From NCBI GenBank assembly GCA_903959905.1, contig CAJBYO010000047.1:1-64000 (forward strand): a stretch of DNA of 64,000 bases, in the 5' to 3' direction. Both the position numbers and the translations under genes were made by a program. Every line of letters begins with the position of its first letter. The first letter of the stretch is position 1. Positions 8,915-18,235 of this stretch are shown here, piece after piece. The stretch comes from an uncultured Bacteroidales bacterium. Its GTDB lineage: Bacteria; Bacteroidota; Bacteroidia; Bacteroidales; FEN-979. Under the pieces are notes generated by a model. That model searched no databases, was not told the origin of the DNA, and saw nothing but the letters and a program-made list of their open reading frames with translations.

Positions 8915-11900
8915 ATGCAACGATTCTTCTCCAAACTGGGCATTTCAGGGGTGGCATTATCCATTTTTATAGCCATCTTGGCATCCATCAGCCTGTATTT
9001 TTACATCACACTGGAAACTAACCAGCAGACACTTGAAAAACGAGGGTATCGCACCCTTGAAAAATTGGGTTCGTCTATTAAACAAAAGGAACGTGTGTAT
9101 GGCTATGTTGTTAAAAACCTTCACAATTTCATGCAGGTTCCCTCCGGAGACTCACTGCCTGTAATCCCCCAGGAATTCGGCCAGGTTGCCCAAAGCCTGA
9201 AACCGTACCGAAAAAAAAACACCGTCGATAACGAGGTGGTGATTTACAAAACGACTTACCACCCCAAACCAAAAGAGGGAAGCGGACATCAGACAGACAG
9301 TGCCACCCTCCAAATATCCCTGACAGATTTCGTCACGCCGCTTCTTTTCTGGGATTTCTTCTCGGGATATCTGCTGATCCGCGACAGTAAGATCAGTTTT
9401 TCAACCTTACCGGGCGACATCAAACTGACGAATCCCGAACTTCCTGAAGTTAAAGGTAAAAAAGTCAGTATGGACCCGCTCCTGACACCGCTGGCCGATG
9501 TGAGCGAAACATATGCAGACCAGTCTGTCATCGAATCAGGAAATGTGCGCAGGATCACCATCAGGGGTGTCCCTTATCTCCTGTTTGCAGTACCCCTGAA
9601 CTTTCGCCATGAGTCAAACTGCATTCTTGGCGGACTTATTGAGGAAAGGGTGTTCAACAAGGCAAAAAAGAGCTTACCCTCTGACCATATCATATTCTTC
9701 ATCGTCATCCTTGGATTGATCATTTTCAGTATCCCTGTTTTAAAGGCCTTCATCATGGGGCCCAGGGAAAAACTCACCAGGCCGGCGGTATCCCTGATCG
9801 GTATTTCCATCGGCACAGGTGCCCTGCTTTTTACGGTCATGTTATCACAGGTCATGATCAAGTTCCAGATAAAGTTTCATCAACAGGAGCAACTGGTCAG
9901 GCTAAATGACACACTCAGGGTCTCCTTTGACAGGGAAAAGGAAATCATTTTAAGTCAGCTTAACACCTACAAGACAATGAAGCAGGTGTTTCCTGACTCC
10001 ATGAAACCGGTTCCTTCCATCTTCAGTTCAAACGAATTAAAGTTAAAATGGCTCACCAGGCCGTCATACCCTTATTACAAAAACCTCTTCTGGGCCAATG
10101 GCAGCGGCAACCAGGGTGCTTTATTCACCCCATTTAAATACAGCCCAACCGCCCGGATAAACAACAGGGCTTACTTTATCCGCCCCGACAAATATAAATT
10201 CAGGGATGGATGGTACAGCATGGAACCTGTGTTTATGCGCACCACCGGCGACTGGTCAATCGCATTTTCCGTACCCTCCGGTTACGCAGGCATTAAAATC
10301 ATTGCTTTAACTGCGTCCATGATCTCATTAAAGTCGCCGGTACTTCAAAAAGGATACGAATACTTCCTGATTGATAAAACCGGGACGGTATGGTACCACT
10401 CCCGTGAAATCCTTGACCTGAATGACAACCTGCTTACAGAGTGCCAGAACAGTGAATCGCTTAAGGCGCTGCTGAATTCAAACGATTCATCACTCCTTCC
10501 CCTCATCATACGCAGCCAGAAGTATAACACCTACGTGGCACCCGTTAACAATACAGACCTCTTCATTGTGTCTGTTGTAAATCCGGAAAGGGAGAACGTT
10601 CTTGCTTCATTTACCGTGGTATTTGTGATGCTCTTTTTCGCAGGCGCTTTCTTAATCCTGCTTACTTTTTACGGGTTATTTCTCCTGCTCAGGAAGAAAA
10701 AAAGCAAGTTGGCCGGGAAAGAATATTTTTTCAGCCGGATGCTCCCGAATCATGCGAAGAGCAAGGCTTACATGCACCTGATTATTGTAAACGGACTCAT
10801 CTTCACCGGACTGTCAGCCTTAAAGCTGTTCGGGAGTTTCAAGCCGCTCCCGCTTTCATTCCTGATTGTGTTCATGCTGATCCTCATGGGTGCTCATTGC
10901 CTGTTCACATGGCATAAACTCAGGACCTGCAAGAACACCCGTCATATTAAGGACAAGATTGGTAAGATAAACAATGCCACCTTGTATACCTTGTTCATTT
11001 TGAGCTGGCTCCTGATTTCAACAGTGATGCCGGTAACCCTTCTTACCGGCACCATCTTTTCGGAGGTTACGCGGAGTTATATCAAAAAGCAGCAGGTATA
11101 CCTCGCACACGAGATCAATGAACGAACCGAAGCCCTGCACAACTATTACCGGGATAATATCACCAGCGCATACGGCGACTCCTTATTCCGCGAGCGCAAT
11201 AAAGCTGGTCTGTATTTCAGAGGTGTAGATAATACAACCTTGAAACCATGGCATGATGCCAACCCGGGTTCCAGGGCCAAACACAAAGCAGGCGTCCTTG
11301 AGTTTACCGGTTCTGCATTTGACAGGATTATGAATGAAACTGACCAGATCACTACCGACCCGCTCACCGGTTGCCGGGTGCCAGATACAACATTTGCAGG
11401 ATCAGCTTTGATTTTTGACAAGCTGGAATACACCGCTGACAATGAAAAAACCACAACTGAATCAATCTTTGTGACAAATAACCCTTTCTACGACATATTT
11501 GCCATGTATCATGACGGGCGCTGGAAGATACTTCCAATTCTATTCTGGCTGATAACAGGGCTCATGTTCCTCGTGACGGGTTACCTGGTTAAACACTTGC
11601 TCAAACTACTCTTCTTCCCGCCCGATTCTGCAGGCGAGCACCAGGTCATTGTGCAGGACCTGAAGGAACTGGCCAAATCCCCGGTGAGCGCCATTGTAAT
11701 CTCCAATCATGAATCTTACCTTGACATACTCCCGCAAAGCTCATGGAGATGCATTGATCTTGAAAAAGATATCTCCTCCGAAGACCAGAGTTCAATGGGC
11801 CAGCTGGCATTGATCAACTTTGAACTGAGGATGGAATCGATTGAGGTATTCAGGAAAAATTACAATACACTTGCGCAAATTGCTGAAGAGAGCACCGTCA

Positions 11901-12700
11901 TGCTGTGGCTAACCAAACGTCCTGAATTGCTGATTGACACCTGTATGGATACCTGGAGCCGCCAGAAAAATGCTGAAGAAGCCGTTCTGCTTGCCTATGA
12001 ATTCACCCGGTTTGTTGCGGGAATGCCGGTGATCTATCCTTCAGCCTCACCATCAAAGGGGAAAGACCATGTTTACTGTGAAACCCTTACAAATATCCTG
12101 GCCGCAGAGAAAAAGTTCAACCCGGCCATCCAGGCTTATGCCATGCTGCTGGAGCGAAGCCAACCCCATGCCTCATGCAGTTCAGAGCACCCGGGAAAGA
12201 AAAGGCATAAAAATGCACAAAGTTGTATGTGCGGCGAAGACCTGATCCTGAAGATACAGGAACTGTCATTTTCATATTACGATTTCACCTGGAAATCCTT
12301 ATCGGAGGACGAACAATTTCTCCTGCTTGACCTGGCTGAGGACTCCCTCCTGAACCTGAAAAACAAGCAAACAATCACACTGCTGCTCAGGCGCGGTATT
12401 CTTCAGCGAAATGAACGGATTGAATTTGTTAGTCTGTCGTTTAAGAACTTCATCCTGACAGAGGTTGACAAATCTACCTTTGAGAAAAAGCAGAAGCAGT
12501 TGCTTGCTGAAGGAAACTGGCATAAATTCAGGGTTCCGCTGCTCCTGGCTGCATCCAGTATTGCGATCTTGCTGTTTCTGACCCAGCAGGATTTTCTTTC
12601 CAACATGAATACGATCCTTGTTGCCCTGGGTGCCATGACCGGAGTTTACATGAGGCTGAGCGGATTGTTTTCAAGCAAGCCAGGTGCAGGATCGTCGTGA
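8915..12700 (+). CDS. Large multi-pass membrane protein with Cache-like extracytoplasmic regions, function unknown
   Basis: The protein has 1261 residues. Hydrophobic segments are at about residues 9-31, 255-280, 290-315, 565-600, 620-640, 650-675, 700-725, 885-910 and two near the C-terminus (about 1205-1225 and 1230-1250). The loop between the third and fourth segments has a stretch reading GYEYFLIDKTGTVWYHS, which resembles the ligand-binding Cache fold. A soluble region follows the eighth segment (about 915-1200). Its end (SEDEQFLLLDLAEDSLLN, then two membrane segments) resembles tails of large Bacteroidota membrane proteins that carry NTPase-like domains, but no Walker A motif is visible here. 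A sensory or envelope role is inference only. A short Cys/Lys-rich insert lies near residue 1090. Confidence 0.6.
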   Translation: MQRFFSKLGISGVALSIFIAILASISLYFYITLETNQQTLEKRGYRTLEKLGSSIKQKERVYGYVVKNLHNFMQVPSGDSLPVIPQEFGQVAQSLKPYRKKNTVDNEVVIYKTTYHPKPKEGSGHQTDSATLQISLTDFVTPLLFWDFFSGYLLIRDSKISFSTLPGDIKLTNPELPEVKGKKVSMDPLLTPLADVSETYADQSVIESGNVRRITIRGVPYLLFAVPLNFRHESNCILGGLIEERVFNKAKKSLPSDHIIFFIVILGLIIFSIPVLKAFIMGPREKLTRPAVSLIGISIGTGALLFTVMLSQVMIKFQIKFHQQEQLVRLNDTLRVSFDREKEIILSQLNTYKTMKQVFPDSMKPVPSIFSSNELKLKWLTRPSYPYYKNLFWANGSGNQGALFTPFKYSPTARINNRAYFIRPDKYKFRDGWYSMEPVFMRTTGDWSIAFSVPSGYAGIKIIALTASMISLKSPVLQKGYEYFLIDKTGTVWYHSREILDLNDNLLTECQNSESLKALLNSNDSSLLPLIIRSQKYNTYVAPVNNTDLFIVSVVNPERENVLASFTVVFVMLFFAGAFLILLTFYGLFLLLRKKKSKLAGKEYFFSRMLPNHAKSKAYMHLIIVNGLIFTGLSALKLFGSFKPLPLSFLIVFMLILMGAHCLFTWHKLRTCKNTRHIKDKIGKINNATLYTLFILSWLLISTVMPVTLLTGTIFSEVTRSYIKKQQVYLAHEINERTEALHNYYRDNITSAYGDSLFRERNKAGLYFRGVDNTTLKPWHDANPGSRAKHKAGVLEFTGSAFDRIMNETDQITTDPLTGCRVPDTTFAGSALIFDKLEYTADNEKTTTESIFVTNNPFYDIFAMYHDGRWKILPILFWLITGLMFLVTGYLVKHLLKLLFFPPDSAGEHQVIVQDLKELAKSPVSAIVISNHESYLDILPQSSWRCIDLEKDISSEDQSSMGQLALINFELRMESIEVFRKNYNTLAQIAEESTVMLWLTKRPELLIDTCMDTWSRQKNAEEAVLLAYEFTRFVAGMPVIYPSASPSKGKDHVYCETLTNILAAEKKFNPAIQAYAMLLERSQPHASCSSEHPGKKRHKNAQSCMCGEDLILKIQELSFSYYDFTWKSLSEDEQFLLLDLAEDSLLNLKNKQTITLLLRRGILQRNERIEFVSLSFKNFILTEVDKSTFEKKQKQLLAEGNWHKFRVPLLLAASSIAILLFLTQQDFLSNMNTILVALGAMTGVYMRLSGLFSSKPGAGSS

Positions 12701-12839
12701 TGTGAGCCCAGGGAGTTGCCGCTGCATGCGGAAATGCAGGGGGTGTGAGAACCTGGAATCATTGGGTTCGGATGTGAAGATCACCGTTTTTTAATTATAT
12801 TGCAGTTCCAAACGTTCTTATCACTTCAACCCTCCGCAT

Positions 12840-15008
12840 ATGAAAAAGGCCCTGTTTTTATCCGTTTCATTCCTGTTGATACTGATAAAACCATTTGCTC
12901 AAACAGCCAATTTCACCTCCGATTCCCCACGGTGTACTGGCGAAACCATGCATTTCACTCCCGACCCTCCCGGGGGAACCGTCCTGATGGAGGTATGGGA
13001 TTTTGGCGACGGAGCAGTGGTTACGTACCTGCCGCCGGAACCGTTCCCGGTGTTTGCCACCCATCTTTACAGCAATCCGGGCACTTTTAATGTATCCAGA
13101 ACAGTTAAATTCACCTCCGGGACGCTGTCATTTAACATTTCCGTCCAGGCAGTTCCGCATCCTGCAGCCAGTTTCAGCCATTCCAATGTTACCTGTGCCG
13201 GCCAGCCTGTTCAGTTTACCGACCTTTCGCAACCTAACGGGGGTGGAATTATCCAGTCGTGGGCCTGGAATTTCGGAGATCCTGCTTCCGGAGTGAACAA
13301 CACTTCTGCCCTGCAAAATCCCGCGCATACCTTCTCAGCATCCGGCACCTACAATGTACAACTTACTGTTGTCAGTACCAACGGATGTTCCGACACCTAT
13401 ACAAGTACAATTACCGTCAACCTGCTGCCACTCGCAAATTTCAGCTATGCCGTTGCCTGTGAAGGCAGCCCGACCCAGTTTACAGATCTTTCTCTTGCCA
13501 ACGCGGCCATGATGGCGAGTTACAACTGGAGTTTCGGTGATGGCGGATCCAGTTCCCAGCAATCACCGGCACATACATATTTAACGTATGGTTTGTACAA
13601 TACCACACAAACCGTGGTCAATTCCAACGGATGCACCCATAGTGTTACAAAACAGGTAATGATCAACCCGAAACCAGTGGCGGATTTCTTTTTCCCTGCG
13701 ATAAACTGCATGGGAGCTCCAATACAATTTACCGATATGTCATACATTCCCTCCGGATTTTCCGGTTATATCACCACATGGGCCTGGGATTTCGGAGACG
13801 GGACACCAACACTGGTGGTTAACTTCCCGGGTAACCCGAGCGTTACGCACACCTATTCAGGCGCGGCAACAGCGTTTGTGGTCAGGCTGACTGTCACCAC
13901 CACCAGTGGCTGCAGCGCCTATAAAGAAAAAGTTGTTACCACGACCCCTTCCCCGGTTGCCAATTTCATGGCGGTGGGTGCCACATGTGTATCCAAGCCG
14001 GTTCAGTTTACCGACATGTCGCAAACCAACGGCGGAGGGGTTATTGTGGCCTTCAACTGGAATTTCGGCGATCCCGTTTCAGGTGTCGCCAATACCTCCA
14101 CGGCACAAAATCCTGTACATATTTTTACAGGGCTTGGCGTATATTATGTCAGCCAGACCGTTACCAACATCAACGGGTGCACGAACACGATTATCAAATC
14201 AATCCAGGTATACCCGCGCCCCTATTCAAATTTCATGGCAGATACGGTGCATGTAGGATCGCCGACGACCTTCACTGACCTTTCCTCCTCCAACGCAGGG
14301 CCCATTATCAACTGGCTATGGGAATTCGGTGATGGACAAACCTCGTTACTCACCAATCCATCCTATGTTTATCCGACATCAGGGACTTACATGGCGAAAC
14401 TGACAGTCACATCAATCTACGGATGCAACAAAGACACCATCAAGCCAGTGGTTGTTTTGCCCGCTGTTGTCACTCCCCCGGTAACTCAAACCATCACGAA
14501 TGTCATTGTAGGAAATGCCCAGACAAGGTGCTATGATGCAACGCAGGATATCACCGTGGCCGGAAACGGAACCCTGTTCTATGTCTTAGCCGGTGGCAAT
14601 GCCACCTTCATTGCCGGCCAGACTATATCATACTTGCCGGGGACAACCATTCAACCGGACGGATACATGCGGGGATACATTGCTCCAACCGGCCCCTACT
14701 GCCCGACAGCAAACATGCCGGCGGTAACTTCAAACGGAGACGAACATACACAAGACCCCGGATCATCATTGTTCAGAATTTACCCCAACCCTACCCGGGA
14801 TAATTTTACCCTGGAGTTGAAGGGGGAGCTTAGGGATAACATTGTAACCGTTGAAATTTATGACACCTGGGGAATAATGGTATTGCGAAAAACATTTGCA
14901 GGAGAAAACAGATTCGAATGCTCCCTGGTCGGGCTTCCGGCTGGCCTGTACTTTGTCCGGGTGGTCTCCGGCAACCAAATTGAGATTACAAAGATGATCA
15001 AGGAGTAG
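12840..15008 (+). CDS. Secreted six-PKD-domain protein with type IX sorting tail
   Basis: This 722-residue protein starts with a signal peptide (residues 1-21, ending PFAQ). Six PKD domains follow to about residue 540, each marked by a W-x-FGD motif (WDFGDG, WNFGDP, WSFGDG, WDFGDG, WNFGDP, WEFGDG). Next is a Bacteroidota surface module with CYDATQDITVAG and YLPGTTIQPDGYMRGYI. The C-terminal ~75 residues begin FRIYPNPTRDNF and end LPAGLYFVRV...KMIKE, a type A T9SS sorting domain. The protein is therefore expected to cross the outer membrane through the type IX system and be anchored or released outside. Its partner is unknown; PKD repeats usually serve adhesion or spacing. Confidence 0.87.
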   Translation: MKKALFLSVSFLLILIKPFAQTANFTSDSPRCTGETMHFTPDPPGGTVLMEVWDFGDGAVVTYLPPEPFPVFATHLYSNPGTFNVSRTVKFTSGTLSFNISVQAVPHPAASFSHSNVTCAGQPVQFTDLSQPNGGGIIQSWAWNFGDPASGVNNTSALQNPAHTFSASGTYNVQLTVVSTNGCSDTYTSTITVNLLPLANFSYAVACEGSPTQFTDLSLANAAMMASYNWSFGDGGSSSQQSPAHTYLTYGLYNTTQTVVNSNGCTHSVTKQVMINPKPVADFFFPAINCMGAPIQFTDMSYIPSGFSGYITTWAWDFGDGTPTLVVNFPGNPSVTHTYSGAATAFVVRLTVTTTSGCSAYKEKVVTTTPSPVANFMAVGATCVSKPVQFTDMSQTNGGGVIVAFNWNFGDPVSGVANTSTAQNPVHIFTGLGVYYVSQTVTNINGCTNTIIKSIQVYPRPYSNFMADTVHVGSPTTFTDLSSSNAGPIINWLWEFGDGQTSLLTNPSYVYPTSGTYMAKLTVTSIYGCNKDTIKPVVVLPAVVTPPVTQTITNVIVGNAQTRCYDATQDITVAGNGTLFYVLAGGNATFIAGQTISYLPGTTIQPDGYMRGYIAPTGPYCPTANMPAVTSNGDEHTQDPGSSLFRIYPNPTRDNFTLELKGELRDNIVTVEIYDTWGIMVLRKTFAGENRFECSLVGLPAGLYFVRVVSGNQIEITKMIKE

Positions 15009-15608
15009 AACTCCATTTCGCTTTCCCGACAAGTATCCTGAGCAATTCTCATCAAATCATCCAACAACTAGGACAGAGGCTTCCTTTCATTCAGGATGCG
15101 ATCCGGGCCAGGGAAGGTTCATTATTACTTGCAGCCCGGAAACCTTTGTTCTGCCTTATTCTTTATAGAATTGTAATATTCTTGTTGTGTTAAATTTTGT
15201 TAATTGAATAATAAACTCCTTTTTATTCAATATTCTGGTATATCTTTACCTTATAAATGTCTTTTATTATTACGTCAAAAGTTGACGACAGATGTTTGCT
15301 GCCGTTTAAATATTTGCCAGAGACAATTCAGGTGATGTGCATGAATGACAGTGGTTCCTCAGGATTTCAACTATACCAATAATAAGCCTTACTGAGATCA
15401 ATCAGGTCAGTGGACTTACAATTTAAGCTGATTCACTATCAGGAAATGAAACAATTTGATTAGAATAAATTGAAGCGAAACCCCATGCTTTAAATCGCCC
15501 TGCCCAGCAGGGATACTGTATGGACTGGGGCCATGCCACGGCGTGCCCCTTTACCATACGCTATTCATACACCTTATGAAATGCCTGTTTCCACCTGAAA
15601 TCACAAAT
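15009..15608. other. 600-base intergenic stretch with small hairpins
   Basis: I see no convincing gene here. An inverted repeat TTGAATAA/TTATTCAA (15204-15211 and 15223-15230) lies in an AT-rich block. A REP-like GC-rich palindrome (GGGGCcATGCC against GGCGTGCCCC, 15527-15549) lies just before the hydrolase gene. Confidence 0.5.
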
Positions 15609-16559
15609 ATGAAAAAACATCTGACTATACTTTCACTCTTTCTTTTAACAGCATTCAATGCCCATTCACAAAACGGGAGAATAATTGAGCAGAAACGATA
15701 TGTTATTGCCGACAGCGTTGTAGCTGAAATTGCCAAAACATTGCCCAATGCTCAATCCCTGGTTGCTGAGATTGATTTTTTCAACATCACCTATTTATCT
15801 GATGGACTAAAAGTAAAAGGCTATCTGGCCATTCCCAAAAAGCCGGGCAAGTTCCCGTGCGTAATTGTAAATCGCGGGGGCAACAGAGAATCAGGAGCCT
15901 GGAATGATTTCAAAGTGTTGCGGTTCTTTGGAGAAATTGCGGATTGGGGTTATGTGGTAATTGGAAGTCAGTACCGGGGCAATGCAGGGAGTGAAGGCAG
16001 GGAAGAATTCGGGGGAAGCGATGTGAATGATATTTTAAACCTGGTTCCGAGCCTTTCGCAGGTTGATAAAGCCGATACCTCCCGAATCGGGATGTATGGC
16101 TGGAGTCGGGGTGGCATGATGACCTATCTGGCACTTACAAAAACAACTAAAATGAAAGCCGCGATCGTCGGTTCCGGGATGGCTGATGCCTTCATTCAAA
16201 CCAAAAAGCGGCCAGAAATGGATACGGTGTTTGCAGAATTGGCGCCGGGTTACTATCAAAACAGAGATTCCGTTTTAAGGACACGCTCGGCCGTTTACTG
16301 GGTCGATAAGATATGTCAAACCACTCCCCTGCTGCTTTTAACCGGCAGTGCCGACTGGCGTGTATCGCCCGAAGAGCAGTTTGAAATGGTCCGCAAACTC
16401 TATGAAATCAAACATCCGGTCCGCTTTGAATTTTTTGAAGGAGGGCAACACAGTTTGATTGAATACAACGATGAAGTAAACCATGTTGCCAGGAACTTTC
16501 TTGACACCTATGTGCGTGACGGTAAAAAATGGCCCAGTCTTGATCCGCATGGGAAATAA
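15609..16559 (+). CDS. Secreted alpha/beta hydrolase (S9/dienelactone-hydrolase-like)
   Basis: The protein has 316 residues from the MKKHLTILSLF start, which gives a clean signal peptide ending NAHSQ. The in-frame Met at 15543 would put 22 residues ahead of the signal and is unlikely. The nucleophile elbow is GWSRGG, the Asp lies in SADWRVSPEEQ and the His in GGQHSL, so the triad is complete. The arrangement fits the S9C or dienelactone hydrolase group, exported to the periplasm or surface. The substrate is unknown: peptide or ester hydrolysis are both possible. A tRNA-type terminator copy follows the stop. Confidence 0.82.
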   Translation: MKKHLTILSLFLLTAFNAHSQNGRIIEQKRYVIADSVVAEIAKTLPNAQSLVAEIDFFNITYLSDGLKVKGYLAIPKKPGKFPCVIVNRGGNRESGAWNDFKVLRFFGEIADWGYVVIGSQYRGNAGSEGREEFGGSDVNDILNLVPSLSQVDKADTSRIGMYGWSRGGMMTYLALTKTTKMKAAIVGSGMADAFIQTKKRPEMDTVFAELAPGYYQNRDSVLRTRSAVYWVDKICQTTPLLLLTGSADWRVSPEEQFEMVRKLYEIKHPVRFEFFEGGQHSLIEYNDEVNHVARNFLDTYVRDGKKWPSLDPHGK

Positions 16560-16577
16560 AAGAATTACTGCACACAA

Positions 16578-16669
16578 ATAAAAAAGGGTTTCAGAAATTC
16601 TGAAACCCTTGATATTACTGGAGCGGTAAATGGGATTCGGACCCACGACCCTCAGTTTGGGAACCTGAT
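16578..16669 (-). pseudogene. Duplicated 3' half of tRNA-Gly plus its terminator (att-like direct repeat)
   Basis: On the minus strand this contains the anticodon arm, variable loop, T arm and acceptor 3' strand of tRNA-Gly(CCC), followed by the same terminator hairpin as the intact tRNA at 18280-18352. The match to 18236-18327 is about 90 bases with only a handful of differences. It ends abruptly at the 5' edge of the anticodon stem. The anticodon stem has lost a pair, and the D arm and 5' acceptor are absent, so it cannot make a tRNA. Such 3'-half copies are the usual footprint of integration into a tRNA gene; a decayed tandem tRNA duplicate is the alternative. Confidence 0.8.
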
Positions 16670-16890
16670 ATGAAAATCATATATATCATTAAATATCAAC
16701 ATCATGAACATACTAATTAAAGTAAATGCCTAACAATATGCCTGACTTTTCAAAAACAATCCATTTTTGACACATTCACTCAACAGCAAATGTAATCATA
16801 ATTTTCCTCAACTATATCCATGCAAAACAGGCGAATTGTACAAATCGAAAAATGGCAGCACCCATCACTTCGATCTCTGGCAGACATGAT

Positions 16891-16995
16891 CTAAGTGGCA
16901 AGAATTTCCCTGGCAATTGGAAGGGCATCATGAGTAAAATGTTCAAATACCTTCTTTGCGAGTTGAAGGACTTTCTTTTCATAGTCTGTTATCAT
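16891..16995 (-). CDS. Short hypothetical ORF (34 residues), possible gene remnant
   Basis: An ATG-to-TAG frame encodes MITDYEKKVLQLAKKVFEHF and then THDALPIAREILAT. The composition is protein-like: charged, amphipathic helix-forming, with a good mix of residues. I do not recognise the family. It lies in the segment between the tRNA-Gly 3' fragment and the lectin-like gene, on the opposite strand. It may be a small protein, or the N-terminal stub of a gene lost from a mobile element. No strong ribosome-binding site is visible. Confidence 0.35.
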   Translation of the reverse strand: MITDYEKKVLQLAKKVFEHFTHDALPIAREILAT

Positions 16996-17050
16996 TGTGT
17001 TAGATTTGAATTTTGTAAATAAATCCTTAGTTGTTTAACTTTTCCTTAAC

Positions 17051-17083
17051 TTACTCCGTAAACATTGTAATTTTACGGAGTAA
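17051..17083. promoter_or_regulatory. Perfect 12-bp inverted repeat upstream of the variable-protein gene
   Basis: TTACTCCGTAAA at 17051-17062 and its exact complement at 17072-17083 are separated by 9 bases. The structure ends 44 bases before the ATG at 17128. Its size and symmetry suit an operator for a dimeric regulator, or a hairpin in the 5' leader. I cannot assign the binding protein. Confidence 0.5.
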
Positions 17084-17127
17084 CTCCATAAATAAAGATT
17101 CGCTGTTATCACACAATCAATTGAGCC

Positions 17128-18027
17128 ATGAAAAAACCAACCTCATTTATTGCATTATTTATGCTATTGTATCATGTAATGATTGCACAGGTAGCTGTCA
17201 ACACAGACGGTAGTCTTCCCAATAATTCAGCAATACTTGATGTTAAATCTACAACCAAAGGGATGCTCATTCCTCGGATGACATTTGCTGAGCGAAATGT
17301 TCTAACCAGCCCTGCTAACGGATTAATGGTTTACCAAACAGATAATGCAGGTGGCTTTTACTTTTATAATGGCACAAACTGGCAGCGCATTGGTGAAACC
17401 GATGGCTCTGAAACAAAAGTCAATGCCGGAGCAAATGTTACAGTAACCGGAACGGGTACACTTTTAAGCCCATACGTTATAAATGCAAGTGGAGGAAGCA
17501 GTAGTGGACATTACATTGGCGAACTTTACCAAGGTGGTATAGTAGTTGCAGTTTGGAAAGTAGCTGGTGTTGAGAAAGGACTGATAGCCTCTCTGGTAAA
17601 TATGCAAACATCAGGCGGTGGTTATACGATGACATGGAGCGGAAATACCTCAACCATGATCGGGGCAACTGCACAAAGTCTAAGCAACGGGCAAGCCAAT
17701 ACAATTGCCATTATCACGCAAAGTGGCGGCGGGAATACTATAGATAAAGCTGCAACTATATGCGACGCTTACACCAATACTGAAACTGGCACAGGTATAT
17801 ACAGCGATTGGTACCTGCCCGCTAGTTGGGAATTAAATCAATGTTACAATGCTGCTATTGTTATTAATACTATTGTAGGTGCGGTAAATGGCTTCCGGTC
17901 CGCCTACTATTGGTCATCATCAGAGGACGGCAGTAGTGTCGCGTGGAACTACACCTTCTACGGCGGCAGCAGCAACTCCGGCAATAAGGGCACCGCCTAT
18001 TTTGTGCGTGCTGTCAGATCTTTTTAA
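17128..18027 (+). CDS. Secreted DUF1566/lectin-like protein, candidate DGR variable protein
   Basis: This 299-residue protein has a signal peptide (1-22, ending MIAQ), then a Bacteroidota surface N-module (NTDGSLPNNSAILDVKSTTKG...VYQTDNAGGFYFYNGTNW, about 24-90) shared with the Ig-repeat protein downstream. A DUF1566-like C-type-lectin-fold domain begins near 130; WYLPASWELN, YYWSSSE and the terminal VRAVRSF are its landmarks. The last ~45 codons switch from mixed, AT-ending codons to a run of NNC codons between fixed residues (tcc gcc tac before YW; aac tac acc; tac ggc ggc agc agc aac tcc ggc; acc gcc). This is what adenine mutagenesis of AAC codons in a DGR template would leave. No sorting tail is present. 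The gene sits alone between two copies of the tRNA-Gly 3' end. Confidence 0.75.
   Translation: MKKPTSFIALFMLLYHVMIAQVAVNTDGSLPNNSAILDVKSTTKGMLIPRMTFAERNVLTSPANGLMVYQTDNAGGFYFYNGTNWQRIGETDGSETKVNAGANVTVTGTGTLLSPYVINASGGSSSGHYIGELYQGGIVVAVWKVAGVEKGLIASLVNMQTSGGGYTMTWSGNTSTMIGATAQSLSNGQANTIAIITQSGGGNTIDKAATICDAYTNTETGTGIYSDWYLPASWELNQCYNAAIVINTIVGAVNGFRSAYYWSSSEDGSSVAWNYTFYGGSSNSGNKGTAYFVRAVRSF
17896..18024 (+). other. Candidate DGR variable region (VR)
   Basis: This segment covers codons 257-299, from the RSAYYW stretch to the C-terminal VRAVRSF. Third positions are mostly C at putatively variable sites, while the fixed sites (TGG, TCA TCA TCA GAG, GTG CGT GCT GTC AGA) keep other third bases. 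Being at the extreme 3' end of the gene is typical of VRs. A weak hairpin, CTTTT/AAAAG with a 4-base loop, lies across the stop codon. No template repeat is seen in the flanking intergenic DNA. Confidence 0.55.
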
Positions 18028-18235
18028 CAAAAGGTTTACAGAGCACCCTCATCAGTTCCACTTTAGTCCAGAATCACTGGATGACTATAGTTCAGAATAG
18101 CCATTCCACTTATACCTCCCTCTTAAATCTGATGTTTGGCTATTCGTTTGTTCGCTCTGTTCAGCAGTAGAATCCAAAAATCTTCATAGGGTATATCCTG
18201 AATACAAGATACCAGGCTCATTTGTAGGCACATCG

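Larger units (their letters stand above)
16670..17127. other. AT-rich leader of the tRNA-bounded segment
   Basis: This stretch is AT-rich. It holds one 34-codon minus-strand ORF and a perfect inverted repeat close to the following gene, both listed separately. I see no integrase or reverse transcriptase fragment. Confidence 0.5.

Noticed and set aside
12800-13090. Alternative frame at the start of the PKD protein gene
   Set aside because: The frame at 12840 has a signal peptide, six PKD motifs and a T9SS tail over 722 codons; the shorter frame has none.
16338-16646. Minus-strand frame through the tRNA fragment and hydrolase 3' end
   Set aside because: It is the antisense of the hydrolase gene joined to tRNA/terminator sequence; a similar frame (18218-18406) crosses the intact tRNA, which shows it is not coding.
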